A DNA stretch of 64,000 bases from Aphis gossypii (lineage: Eukaryota; Arthropoda; Insecta; Hemiptera; Aphididae): the NCBI RefSeq assembly GCF_020184175.1, contig NC_065532.1, positions 4,154,001 to 4,218,000 on the forward strand. Reading direction: 5' to 3'. Position numbers and translations under genes: made by a program. Below the pieces are notes generated by a model. That model did not search any database. It saw only the letters and a program-made list of their open reading frames with translations, and was not told where the DNA came from. Shown here piece by piece: positions 1 through 13,700 of this stretch (position 1 is the first letter of the stretch; the number at the start of each line of letters is the position of its first letter).

Positions 1-1073
1 ACTGTATAAAGTCCAATTACAAGTTAGACTTATTATCAAAATAAATATAACTTATTAAAAAATTATACATATTTTATCTTATTTGACACATACATTTAAA
101 GTACCTCTAAAATTACCTATCACCTTACTGTCTATTATAGACTACTCCATGTGTATGCTAAAGTACGAGTTTGAACCTACAACTTAAAAAATATACAAAT
201 GAACATTTTTCTTTTAAAAAAACTCAATATAAATTGGTACCATTTTCTGATTAACTCTATACGAGTGATTTTGTATTAAATATTTATTGGATAAAGAAAA
301 AATTTTATTTGTTTGAAGTACAATTTTGTTTTTTATATATTTTGACTTGACTTGAAAAATGTTTTGTTTTTACTATCTTTTCTATATTTATATGTATTTA
401 ACTAAAAAATATAAATGGTACACTATTGTTTTAGATTAATGAATGTTGTCTTATCTAAACTAACTTATTTTTATAATTTTATTAAATATTTGGTTTAATT
501 TGAATATTTTTATTTACTTTAATTAAATATTTTATTTGTTTATTTAAATTTTAATTATTAAACTAGTATCAAAATTGTTAAATATGTTTTTAGTATTAAA
601 ATCAAATCAGTTTGTGAAATTATCCCCCCTCTTATGTACTAGACAATTCATTTTTGTTTCCAAGCAAAGCTAGAAATTTTTTGATTTTACAATAAATTGA
701 TAAATTTTTTTAGTTGCTTAGTAATTTTTTTTTTTTATTCATCTAGAATTTTCAGGTAATTTATCATTATTTTGTACAGTGCTAATAAAATAAATAAAAT
801 ATGATAGTACCATAATAGCTTTCCAGTTTTATCTGTTATCATTTTTTTTTTTAAATAAATGAGTGTTGACATCATTGGCATATAAAAATATAACATATTA
901 ATATCTATGGTTAAACATTTAAAATTGTTATTAGTATTAATAATTATATTTCACAAAGTTTCATTAAGTATGATAATTCTGTTTGTTAAAATATTTAAAT
1001 ATTGTTGTTCTTTATTTATTAACTTAGACTTTTTTATTGTTATTAAATTTTAAATATGTTTCTGTTATTATAG
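1..1073. other. AT-rich sequence at left edge, no gene seen
   Basis: Very AT-rich sequence with poly-T runs. It most likely is intron of the gene whose exons begin at 1074, because the first visible exon opens with a splice acceptor and not a start codon. I see no coding segment here. Confidence 0.5.
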
Positions 1074-3652
1074 CCTTTGAATAATCTATCCAATGATAGC
1101 AGGAGAAATGGTGTTAAATCAGTTCCTAATTCAAATGTAAGTAAACATAAATTATAAAAAGTACCTACAAAATGAAGATTTTTGTCATTATTATTATTGA
1201 ATTTTCTTAAATGTTTATATGCTTTAATAAATAATTAGTTTCTGATTCATTTTTAACTTAGGATACAAAGTCGTTGAATGAAAACAGATCAGAACAAATT
1301 CCGCTTACTAGCAGTTGCAGTAGCTTAGAATCAACATACAGTTCTAGTTCTGCTAGTTATAAACCTATGCATACATCAGTAAGTAATATAGTTTTAATTT
1401 TGTTATTTTTATTATGTATATTAAATGTCCATTATAAATTCAGTTTTTATTTTATTATCTTTTGATTACAAAACAGTAAAATGTGTTATTGCATCACTAT
1501 GTATCTAATTGTTATTATATTTTATCTCCGACATTTTAAAATTTTATGTTTACCAAACAATTTTTTTTATCCAAGTGAAAGATTATTTATAAACATTAAC
1601 AATAGAAATCTAGGCAATATATGAAATAACATAAATTTAACTATTAAGTAATCATATTAAATAATATATTATATAGAGTAATTTTTCAAAAGACGACCTT
1701 CATTATTCCCTTTAATCGTATATTGGTTTAAATTTTGACTTATTAAAGTTCACTTAAAGAGCATATTTTTTAATATTTAAATTTAAATATGTAGTTACAT
1801 AATTATAGTTTTTAAGTGGAGTGTATACATGTTTTGACTTCGCCTTAGCAAGTTTAACATAGCATATTTGTTTTTATTAGAATCTATTTTGTCCTGTTAA
1901 CTTTAATATAAGAATGAATAATAGGTATATTATTAACAAACTTAAAGGTAAGAATATAATTTAGGGCATCTCATAGGTCTTACCTATGAGTTTAAGCTAT
2001 GTCTTGATTATATCTTTACATTTTAGTTTGATAATAGGTAAATTTACTTTAATATTAAAGCTATCAACATAAAATGAATTTTCTGAATGTAAATTTTCTA
2101 TGATATACATTGGTAAGACGGAGATCATTTATATGATAAAAACATTCTCTTAATAATAATTTTACATAGAATATAAAATATAATATGTGGTATTTAGGGC
2201 TGTTCTTACAATATCTGGTTAAGTGTCAGTTAAGACTAACTAGTAGAATTCTATTGGTTAATACATGATAAATTCTTCTGGTTAGCGTTATCAGGCACTA
2301 ACCGAATAGGAAGAGTGGCCCTTAATATAGTACTTACAATTTACTAAAATCATTTTTTCTAATTTTGTTTTTACATCACTAAATAAATGTTTATTATTGT
2401 TTGGTTTTAATTTATGTATAAATAACTATTTATTTGTCTATTAATATTATATAATAATGAAATTTATCATAATGACCTAATGGCCATTAATAATTTAATA
2501 AATATTGGTTGATAATTCATATATTTTACATTAGTGTATCTTGACACTACCTTTATAATTTTAAAGACATTAAGTATGTTTACATAATTATTTAAATAAT
2601 AAAAAAACTATTAACATTGTATAGGTGTACTTAAATTTTCATTTTCTATAATATTTGTTTATTTAAGCCTGACAAATTCCAAATTGGAGATACAATCAAT
2701 ACAAATACCGAAGAAAAAATTCCAAGAAATAGTATACAGGTAATTTGAAAACCGAAACATGTTTTTAAAATTCATTTAATAAAATATTACTCTAATATAT
2801 ATATTTTTTTAGGAAAATAATGAATACAATATGAAATCATCAAAGCAACTTAAAACAATACCAAAGTTTTCACCAATACAAAACATGGTAAATTTAAACT
2901 ATTATTTATGTTCATTCATATTACTAATTTAATTTATTTTATTCAATTAAAAAACTACTACTTCATTTAATTTAATATATTAAAATAACTATCATAGCAG
3001 TAAAAATGGATTTTTTTTCTTTATTTAAATATTATTTGGTATTAATATATCACAATATTATATTTTTTAAAGTTACAATTAGATAGTTAATAAATATTTT
3101 TACAAGAGGTATTATAAATATCTAAATAGTGAACAAAATGTTATGATGTTAATAAAATATTAACTGTCAATTGAAGATTTGATTTTGGAAATTCAGATTC
3201 ATTACTTAACTTATGGTAAAAAATGATCATCCTTATACCATAAAGATGATAAATTCAGATTTTGATTAATTTTTAAGATTTAACTACAAATAAATATTAA
3301 ATATATTATGCTATTAAAAATTGTTTACAGGTTTGAATCTGTGTTATATGCATTTATATTATTTCCTTCAATATTTTGTAATATTAACTTAATTTAAAAA
3401 ATTTAAAAACCCTACCAATCTACATCTCATCACAGTTTTTTTTCTTTCATGAAATTTATTCATTTTTAAAAATTAAGCTAAGATATTTAATATATAAGTT
3501 GAATATAATATAAATTAGAAATTTAAATTTAAAATATTTATTCTTAAGTAATAATTTATTACTTGTGTTATAATTTACAGCCGCCTATGAAAATATCAAC
3601 TGCTCAAAGTAGACTTGCTAAGTATCCTAAAAAATGTGAAGAACAAATTAAA
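1074..3652 (+). CDS. Five small in-frame exons, probably the linker region of the LOTUS/Tudor protein (partial, enters from left)
   Basis: Five exons with good AG/GT borders: 1074-1136, 1262-1378, 2668-2739, 2813-2887 and 3581-3652. Every exon is a multiple of three and in phase 0, and together they give about 105 open residues. The protein is polar and low in complexity (Ser/Asn/Lys rich, with a serine-rich stretch in exon 2), so it looks like a disordered linker. The first exon starts at an acceptor, so the gene begins left of the window. The last exon ends in a strong GTGAGT donor and must splice onward. The next compatible phase-0 exon is at about 7789-7890, the start of the LOTUS/Tudor exons. 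TDRD7-type proteins have an N-terminal LOTUS domain followed by a linker, so I infer one gene. The acceptor joining the two parts is weak, so a separate gene is possible. Confidence 0.6.
2197..2321. mobile_element. Short MITE with TTA target duplication (Harbinger-like)
   Basis: About 125 bp beginning GGGCTGTTCTTAC and ending GAGTGGCCC, imperfectly self-complementary along its length. TTA flanks both ends (2194-2196 and 2322-2324). Short inverted ends starting GGGC with a 3-bp TTA duplication are typical of PIF/Harbinger-derived MITEs. It lies in an intron of the upstream exon cluster. There is no coding capacity. Confidence 0.6.
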
Positions 3653-3796
3653 GTGAGTAGTAATTAAATTATTTTAAGTTTAATATTTTATAATTTAATT
3701 CTAAATCATATCTCATATCATATTTATATTATAGTTGGATTTATTGTCTAAATAAAATCGTATTATGTTTAAGTATGTATTACGAATTACGATAAA

Positions 3797-3797
<1 letters not shown>

Positions 3798-3833
<36 letters not shown>

Positions 3834-3835
3834 GT
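3798..3835. repeat. AT dinucleotide microsatellite
   Basis: A run of alternating A and T, briefly interrupted, in the large intron. No associated feature. Confidence 0.8.
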
Positions 3836-4018
3836 TTTTGATCCAACTCTTGATATAAAATTACTTTTACTTAAATAATGCATGTTGATAGGGTACCTAG
3901 TAATTCTTCTTTTACCAAAAAATTGCCATTAATGTTATACTAAGATTTTATCCCTTTCTCTTCAATAGTAATACAAAATGCTATTTTAAAAATATTAAAA
4001 TTATTATGTGCACATATC

Positions 4019-4841
4019 CAGGCACGGCGCCAAGGGGGGGCAAGGTGGGGCTCTAGCCCTCCCAGAAAACAGATCAGCCCCTTCGCCAGCCCCCCCATTA
4101 AAAAATATGTACGATAGATATTGTGTAAAATATCAATATTTAGCTTATATAATATATTTGTCACAACTAAACAAATTGAGGAATAAATTAAATTTATTAT
4201 TTGTCTAATAAGGAAAAAATTTACTACAATTTCAATAAAATGTGTTTTGAAATTTGTAAAATAAGAAAAAATCTTTTATTTATTTTTTATTACCTTTATT
4301 GAGTACTAATTACTAGATGAAAATGAACAAATAAACGTATCCCAAATCATTGCATTAAAGATGATTGAAACAAATTGTTCATTACTAAACACAACTAGTA
4401 AGTAAAAGTAGTTACTTTAATTTATATTTATGAAATGTAGGTAAGTAAAAGAAACATAATTATTCATTCACAAAGGTATGTAATATTAAAGTCATAAAGA
4501 ACTTATCATTTTTGTGTATCATGTCATCATTATGAATATAGTTGTTGAAGGTCTGTGATTAGACATTTTATTACATAAGGTACAAAAAAAAATATTTGAC
4601 ATTATTCTTAAAACATTTTTAACTATTCAAAAGTTTGTACATATTATCTGTTTAGACTCTTAGAGCATACAATATAAAACGTATGTACTATATAGATAAT
4701 AGCTATATTATGTTATATGATACGAAAATATTTATATTTCATTAAAATAACCCCAGTATTTGTTGAAAAATTTTAGCCCACGTAAAAAAAATATTTGCCC
4801 CACTCTGCCTCCCCTGGAAAAAAATTCTAGTGCCGTGCCTG
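4019..4841. mobile_element. Non-autonomous hAT-like element, 8-bp target duplication
   Basis: The ends are the inverted repeats CAGGCACGGC and GCCGTGCCTG. The same 8 bp, CACATATC, lie directly outside both ends (4011-4018 and 4842-4849). An 8-bp duplication with CAG...CTG ends is the hAT hallmark. The interior is AT-rich, with G-rich and C-rich sub-terminal stretches, and has no transposase reading frame. The intact duplication suggests a fairly recent insertion. Confidence 0.85.
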
Positions 4842-5807
4842 CACATATCAAAGTATAACTTTTAAGTTATACAGTGAAACTGGATGATGAATTGAATTTA
4901 AGTGTTTGAGGTTAAACTAGACCTTGATGTTAATAATATATTATTAAAATATATCAACCATATTATGATCCAATAGTAATGATAAATTAATTATCATAGT
5001 ATCATCACTGATAGAATAATAGTAAATAAGTTCTAAATACTATCACGATTCTTGATTCTACGAGTTATAATTATTTGGCAAATCGCACTATTCACACGTG
5101 ATATAACAATTAATAAATTATATTATATGCCAAATGGGTTTATCTACTGTTATGGGAGTAACTAGTAAGCCTAGTAAGGGACCAAAGCATTTTTAGAGAG
5201 ACAGAATTCCGGTAGTTTAAAGTGGAGCTATGCATTATCATTTTATAATTATATCCAATACTCGTACGTGTTTACTAGTACAGTTTTCATTAAACAATGA
5301 AAATATTAAATTGTAATTTGCAAAAAGTTGTATATACCATTGCATGATTTTATTGTTACCATTTAGCCCATTTAGGAAAAATCAACACAAACCGGGCCAA
5401 AATCAAAATTTTTTTTTTTAATTTTATGTCATTGATTTTAAGCACTTAAATGTTTTTCCATACACTATTTATTTTATTTAAAAAGTATTTCATGTACCTA
5501 CGGTTAAATTTGTTTTATAACAGATAGTGAATGATTTGCTTAAATAAATATTTTACCGATAAAAGGCAATGGTGTGCTAAAAAAAATTACATTAAATCCA
5601 AGGAAATACATTTTTTTTTAAATATAACAAATTAAAAACTTTTAATACTATAGTGTATTCATTGTTATATGACCTAATAAATTGTATATTGATTATTGTT
5701 TATATAAATTAACCAATGACCTCTACTGTTGATATCTTTAATAAGAAAACCGTAAATGTTAGTTCTTACGGTGGTAAGATATAATATTCTACTTGTGTGG
5801 ATAATTA

Positions 5808-6056
5808 GGCCGAGGCTATACACGTGTTTTCCGTCGAATTGAAAATGCGTTGGTTTATATCGGAGTAGTTATATACGACGGACGTAATACGCCGCGTTTT
5901 TATTACTTCGGCGTTCGCTCGCCAAAACGCAAGACGACCGGCGTTTTCCGCCGCGGCGTATTATGTCCGTTGTGTATAGCTAGTAGCTACTCGCCTACTC
6001 CGATATAAACTAACGTATTTTCAATTCGACGGAAAACGCCGTGTATAGCCCCAACC
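5808..6056. mobile_element. Palindromic MITE with TTA duplication (PIF/Harbinger-like)
   Basis: About 249 bp. The left and right 60-70 bp are inverted copies sharing the blocks GGCTATACACG and TTTTCAATTCGACGGAAAA (read at the right end). TTA occurs immediately outside both ends (5805-5807 and 6057-6059). It is GC-richer than its surroundings, with CG-rich inner arms. It has no coding capacity and would fold into a long hairpin. Confidence 0.7.
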
Positions 6057-6059
6057 TTA

Positions 6060-6446
6060 AGCTGGTTGCACACGGAGCGGTTTAGTCGCGCGCGGTCGCG
6101 GTTTTTATCCGCCGCGGATTTTCTTTAAAAATTAAATACCTATATTTAAATGGGTACATTCAAACGAAGAAAAATGGCTAGCGGACGACCGCCTCGAATC
6201 GCACTTGCTCAATTTTCGGGCGGTCGACCGCGTCCACCAGCTAAAATTAAACTATGGATTTCCAATAGCCATATTCACACGAGGTGGTTCGCCCGCCAAT
6301 GGTCGCGGATTTATAGCGGGTTTTTCATTCATAACAGCATTCATAATCCGCCTCGTGTGTAAGCAAACAGCGGATGCGGATGTGGACGTGATAGCGGTCG
6401 AAATCCGCGTCCGCGCGCGGCTAAACCGCTCCGTGTGTAACCAGCT
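6060..6446. mobile_element. Second inverted-repeat MITE abutting the previous one
   Basis: About 387 bp bounded by AGCTGGTT and its inverted counterpart AACCAGCT. About 35 bp at each end are inverted copies, including CACACGGAGCGGTTTAG on the left and its complement on the right. The interior is GC-rich, and its short reading frames look like chance products. It starts within a few bases of the neighbouring MITE's right end. The target duplication is unclear. Confidence 0.65.
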
Positions 6447-7788
6447 ATAGTAATTACAAATTACAATATTCCCTTTCTATGAGATAATCCTAAACCCGCG
6501 GCGTATGTCCTAACTTAGGACTATGTTATCAGGAAAATACTCGGCGGATTTAATTAAAAAATAATATAAAGGAATTTTATAATTTGTGAAGGTTTCGGTT
6601 GGTTTTAAATAGACTATTAATTAAATAATCACTTTAAGGCAGAAAATAGAAACAATATAACTATGATTGGTAGCATTGAGAATTTTCAGATAAAGTAGCT
6701 CCCTACTCAACATGGCTTAAATTAATATACTTGCAAGTTGCAGCAAGTACTTGTTATTGAATTTCATGTTAGTTGACAATTTAAATAAGATTTAGTATTC
6801 CGAAAAAAAATTTTAATTAGTGGGTATGTTATATATTGCACGTCTGTAGAATATACTAAATTTTCTCTTGAAAGTTGAATTGTCATTAATTTTTTATTTC
6901 ATTATTTGATATTTTATTTATTAATTTGTTTACTTTATTTTTAATCTTTAATGATTAACATGCATTAATCTAACTTAATTATTTACTCATAATATAACAG
7001 ACTAAATATTATAATATATAATGTAATATTTTTAGAGATAACAATTAAATTATCCATTGATTTTAGTTTATAAATAAATTTTATAATATAAGATATAAGT
7101 CCTACACTATAAATTGTAAAGTGAACTATTATTTTGTTTATTTTTAAACGATATCACTGAAATTATATTGCGTAATTATCTAATATATTATCATTATTAT
7201 AAATATTATAATATTGCTGCATTCTGATTCAATTTAGTTATTTACTGTTTCTGTCAAAACAATAGATTGAATACTGTGGGCCATACATTTATATTGTTTG
7301 CATTTTGCGTTATCATAATTTAAAAGCATTAATTTTAGTACCAATAAATTATAAATAGAATAGTATTGTTAATTAAAAATAAATAACAGTGTTATGTAAT
7401 ATGAGCCAAGGAATGGTATTAATATCTTGTATCTGGTTTTATTACCCTAATATCTACCCTTATGTCTACAACCCTCAGAGAAGTTAGAAGTGTTAGAACT
7501 CAGTTACTGCCGACTGGTAATACCACGAGTTCTTAACTACAGTAATTTAATTTAAGAGTATATATTTTTTTCTATCGACTATTTCGGTTTATTATTTTTT
7601 CTTGTGAATGATCTTGTTGGTTTTTATATTAAATTATTATCTTACAAATATTATGATTGTCATTATCATAGAGTAACCAATTCTAATTGTCCTAATGTCC
7701 TCGTAATTAACTAATTCCTTGATACCTTTATTTTTGATTCATTTATTTATTTATTTTTTTATTGAATGTTAAATTAAAATTTATAACT

Positions 7789-10700
7789 ATGGAGTTTGAA
7801 ATGTTTATTGCCAATTGTACTGATGCTTTAAAAATGATTAAAGAGTCATGTCAGACTTTTGAATCGTCGTTAAATAATTTTTGCAAATTGGTACGATCTA
7901 AATAATCAAAATTTATTAAATTTATAGTTTCAAGTATTAATGTATTATATTATAGGTTGATGAAAATAAAACAACAGAAAAACTATGTGCTGCAACTACA
8001 AATTTGAAAATTGAAGTTGAAGATCCTACACTTGAGGTACCTCTACTTTAATTATACGTCATTATTTTATTAATAGACATATTGGTGTTACCTATTAAAA
8101 ATAATCACTGAAAACTAATGTGAAAATTTAAAAAAGTTAAATTCTTATATTGGTAATTTATGAATTATAATTTTTCTGCAAACTTTTAAATGTTAGGCAA
8201 AACAATTTTATTAATAGGTAAATCTGTTAATTATATATCATCAAAACTTGGTTTGATTTAAACTACATGGTAATAATATTATTAAAATTTTACATAAAAC
8301 ATTAAAAACCTTTTGCTTTGTTGAATATTAAACAAGTCATACAGATTGAATTTAAATAAATCTTATTAATATGATCTAAATATTTATATTCTTAATAAAA
8401 AAAATCTAACACTTAATTACTATAGGGCTGAATAAATAATAAAAATGAATACTCATTTTTTGTGTAAAATATAATTTACAATTATACAATAGATGATTAT
8501 ATTATATATATATCATTTAAATTCAAATTACAAATTATATACTCTACTGTCTTCTTACATTCAATTCAATTATAATAGTATTAAAAAAAAAAACTAATTA
8601 AAATTGTTATGTTCTAAAGCAGTGTTTCTCAACCTTGAGGTCGTGATCACCTTAACTATAGGTTAAGTCATGTAGGTTAAAAATAATAAAATTCCAATTT
8701 ACAAAAGGAATTTTTTTATTTAAAATTTTTTATTGAATAATAATAACACTTACATAATTCGTAACAAGATTAAATTATGTACTACACATGACATTTATAT
8801 ATTGATATTTAAAATGGTATATTTTGTTTGATTAATTGGTTAATGATATGATATTTTTATTGTTCAAATTTGTACTTAATATAAATAGAGGAGTCACGAC
8901 ACTAAAAAGGTTATGAAACACTATTCGAAAGTATAAGTTTTCAGCACTCCTTACAATTTTTAAATATTTTATCCTTTGTATCCTTGACTAGGTAAACCTA
9001 TGTTGGTCTTTAATAATATGGACATATGGTTGATTAGTTGCTGTGTTATCTTGATTTGTATTTGGTTATAAATAGTTCGCTAATTATGATTATAATTTAT
9101 TTAAATGATCAAAACAAATATCAAATTGTATGTATTCCATTTTTAACATAGTTTAGTTTAAATCCTCTTAAAGTCTCTCTTGTTCTCATGACTCGTCCTT
9201 AAAATAATTTCTAATTTTTTAACCCGGTGCCAACAATAATTGGTGCTTTCTTTTAAACTCTAAAATTTGTGGTTTTTATTAATCAATATTAATAGAGTTA
9301 GTAAGCTTATAAGGTAAAAACAAAATTTAAAATAAGGTTGAACTCTTATTTAAAAATATATCTGTTAAATCTAAATATATATATTGTTTATTAGGCGTTT
9401 GAAGAAGATAAGGACTACATTAATGAATTAGAAACATATTTAAAAAATTTAAACTTATCAGAACCATATTATGAGTATATGGTAAAAAAAGAAAAATCTG
9501 GGAAACTAATTAAATTAACACACATTTGTACAATTAAGGTAAGAGTTCAGTTATTGTTATGATTAAATCTAATTTAAGCTCATATATAATTTTGCGATTT
9601 ATTTTTATAATTATAGAAATTGATATTTCTGCCATTAATTATTGCTTCTTATGTTGGTTTGGTTCAAATGTATAGCCAATAAAAAAATGTATTATATATT
9701 ATGTAATACAGTGTAAGAATTTAAAATTTTTGGTCTAAAACATTTGTTGAAAAAAAGTAACATATTCTAAAGTTAAGATTTAATGACTATGTCAAATATA
9801 TGAAAGCACCATTTTTATATATATATATTTTTTTTTAACTAAGAAATGATTTCTAAAAATTAAATTTATTTACATATTTTGACACAATTATCAGTTAAAT
9901 TAAAGTGCCAAAAATTGAACTACATAAATTAAACTAGATTCATTTCAATTTATTCATATGTATATTACTAGGTACATCCTAAAAGTAAGTTCCATTTTTT
10001 TTGTATATATAAATAAAGAATAAATACAGATATAGTAAAAAAGAATTACTCTTTAATTTATTTAATTTATTTATTAATATTTTTTTATTAAAGAACGGAA
10101 CATACTTTCTGAATGTACTTCATGCATAAATATATTTTTTATTTTCATGTTTCATCATGAACTTGACATATCTTAAGTTTTTGTTGTTAGTTTTAAAATT
10201 GATTATTATAGAACCATATATAACATATATAAAATATTTAAGTTTCATTTTCTAGGTAAATGAAAAAAGCGTTGGTAGTTCTTTCCCAGTTGATTGTAGT
10301 TCAGATGAATATGCGCAAAAGGTCGCTGCAAAACGGGCTCTAACTGCCTTAAAAAAACAATATGGTGAAAGTGTTATTTATCCAATTACTAATGATATTA
10401 ATACAATGGCATCTTGCGTTAGAACGGTATTACAATAAATAATTGCGATTAATGTAATGTCAGTCATTATTATATTATTCTCTCTTTTAGCTTTTAAAAC
10501 AAGGATATGAAACAACTGGTATTATGAGTGATGTTTTAGAACGCATGTATAGAGAAGAATTTCGTGAAAACTTACCGGAGAATTGGGATCAGCTTTTGGG
10601 AGTTTTTAGTTACTTCATATTTGATAAGCTAGCAGCTAATAAAGTCGTTATATATCTTGTAATTATTTTCTGTCTATAAAATAAAAATAGAGAATAGATC

Positions 10701-13700
10701 TTTAGCTATTATTGTTTATTTATTGTACAGAACGATACTGAAAGTAATCAACAAAATGGTCATGAGCATACAAATGAAGATGTTGCCGATGAACAAAGCT
10801 TTGTCCCAGGTACTCCATTATTATTTGAAGACTACGTCGAAAAATCTATTCTTGTCTCTGCTAACTATGGTGCGACTAGTATTTGGATACGTCTAGTTGG
10901 ACAGAGTGCAGATGTAAGTATTTTTTTAATCATTTTACTAATCTATTAAACAATAATAGGTTTACCAAGAGTAAATAATATGTATCTAGGAAAATTTCAT
11001 TCAAATGCAAGCAAAATTCAATGACACAATGATGAACACAGAAAAATTAAGTATCCCTGATCAAGTGATTGAAGGTGAATTTTATGCTGTGCTATACAAT
11101 TCATCTTGGCATAGAGTGCAACTTACTTCTACTAACGATGATGGTACAGCTACATGTTTTATGATAGACACAGGCGAGCAATTGAACATTGTCAAAGATC
11201 AGATTTGTAACCTAGAACCAATCTTCATGAAACCTAAAACACAGGTATGATTGATTAATATTTTGATATTGATTTTGTTAATATGTAGATATAATAAACT
11301 GTATCCATAGTAATATTATGACATTCTAGAGAAAAGATAATTGCATTATTTAAAACAACTCATTAGTTTTTATGTTAATGCTTTTCCTAACAATTGAATA
11401 TAATTTATAATTTTTCTTCATTTATCAATTAAAAAATAATAATACCTATTTTTCATCTTGACATGCCTTATTTGGGATTATGTGAACTTTTCATAAATCT
11501 TTTCCTAGTCAACAAACTATAAAAAAAAAAAAAAAAAAAGTATTGTTACTTTATTATTATAATAAACTTTCAGTCAGAATTCAAAGTTGTTAAAATATAA
11601 TTTTTTTTAAACATTCAATACTACAGTAACTATTTGTTCATTAAAATAATGATGGTTAATAAAATGTATTGTTTTTATTAAATTATTATAGTTAGAAACT
11701 ATGTTTAAATTAATACAATTTAAAACATTGGAAACTTTAACAATTAAATATATACAACTTTACTTTATTCTTAATCAATATAATAATAATTTGCCTATAT
11801 TTTTAGGCAATTGAATGTATTTTGAATCAGTTTGATAATTTTGGTTCATTTGATGGTTTAAAAGAATTATTGGATGAAATGATTTTGAATAAAACCTTTT
11901 TCCTTGTGCCTGATTCAATTGGAAATTATCCAAGAGTAACTTTGTATGAAAAAGGAGGAATAAATGTGAATGATATGATCATTCAAAGATTTTTAGAAAA
12001 AACTTCTACCAAGCTGCCATTATTTGAGGTAAACAATCTTATCTGGGGGTATTTTGTCCATTATTTATGATATTTAAATTATCCTGCAGGATCAAGCAAT
12101 TGTAGATGGAATTGTATCATCTATTGTTGAATCGGGCCATTTATATTTACAACTAAACATTGACGTTGTTGCATCGCTAGAAGAAATCTTGTCAAATGAT
12201 GAATACTTTGACCCAGAATATATGTTGAAGAGCAAAGAAGAAGTTATAAAAGACAAAATTTATATAACTAAGTATGATGATACATGGAGTCGTGTTAAAG
12301 TTGTTGATATAATCAATGACTCAGAAGTTAGTAACAATTACAATAAAAATATATTTTAGAGATAAAATAAGTATAAGTTAATTATCCTATTAACTAATTA
12401 TGTTTGAATATGGATTATAAGTTGCTCTTTCAATAGGTATAAAAAAAATGTGTGAAAGTCATATTTTGTTTTAATTTAATATTATAGTATTAAAGTTATT
12501 AGTCAAAATGAACTCACTGATTTCTTATCTTCGACAAATATTATGATAGAATAATTTATCATTCTGTGAATCATTTGTTTTTTTTAAAAAAAAAAAAAAA
12601 CATTCATTATTATTTTATTGCTATGGACAAAAGTCCAAAAAACTTTTTTTGTTTTAAATTTATTGAATGGTTTTGATATCTGACATAGAAGCTATATTAT
12701 ATCAATACCTAAATGTCTTTAATTAAGGCTGTATTTATGGGGGGTTCAAACCCTCCTCTCCCTTAAATTTTTTTGTGCATATTATGTGGTAAGGTATGCT
12801 ATATTAAATTACCTATACAATATGATAATAAAATTAGAACACAATTTTTTAGCTTTAAACCATAATCAAGGTTATAAACATAATGAGCTAATATTGAATA
12901 TTGAACAAATTTGATGTTATTAAAATTTCATTGTTTTCACTATGTCTTGCAATTAATGTACCTAAGCTTGAAACATACATCCTGTAAATTTTAACTTATA
13001 TTTGCAAGAAATAGAACATTCATGGTCTTTTTTATTTTTATGTGCATGAAATGTAATTTTACAAAATATAAAAGCCACTTTATTGAATAATCTCCTTGTT
13101 TTTGTTACAATAGTTCATTTTTACTAAGTAACCTATGTTTTATTATTTTAGGTCAAGATAATGTATATAGACTACGGTAATATGTCACAGTGTGAAATTA
13201 CTAAATTAGCAAATTTGGAATTGTTTGATCCATTGTTGACTAAGATTGCTCCTCAGGTATTCAAAAATATCCAGAATTCATATTTTTGCATAATAAAAAT
13301 TATTTTTTTATAATTTTCTAGGCTATTAAAGTTTCGATGAACTTTTTACCTCCAAATACTATGACTCCAGATATTGCCCAAAAGATATTTTCAATTATTG
13401 GAAGTAATACGGTTTTAGTTAATACAGTTAATGCGCCCAACGATGATGTGCCATGCGTTCAACTCTACAAAACCGAACCGGATTCTCCTAATACCCCATA
13501 CTGCATTAACATACCGCTATTTCAAAGGTAAAATTAATATTAGTAGAAGTGTATACAATGAAACCTCTATTAATGAGCATTTTTAAATTTCCCAACAAAA
13601 ATGTAAATTAACAATAGGAGTGGTTATAACCTCATAATAGTAAATACTGAACACTCCTAATAGGAAACATAGACATTTAAAATTGTTACCAAAATTATAA

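Larger units (their letters stand above)
3653..7788. other. Long intron or intergenic stretch carrying three MITE-like elements
   Basis: No exon with supportable coding sequence. It holds a hAT-like element (4019-4841), a Harbinger-like palindromic MITE (5808-6056) and a second inverted-repeat element abutting it (6060-6446), plus an AT dinucleotide run at about 3798-3835. The rest is AT-rich. If the exons on both sides form one gene, this is a single intron. Confidence 0.6.

Noticed and set aside
4008..4208. Short frames on both strands near the left end of the hAT-like element
   Set aside because: They span the element boundary and its G-rich stretch, with no transposase similarity.
6150..6450. 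Two overlapping short plus-strand frames
   Set aside because: They fall inside an inverted-repeat MITE and owe their length to its GC-rich interior.
12725..12785. G-rich/C-rich patch resembling a transposon end
   Set aside because: No matching second end or target duplication found nearby.
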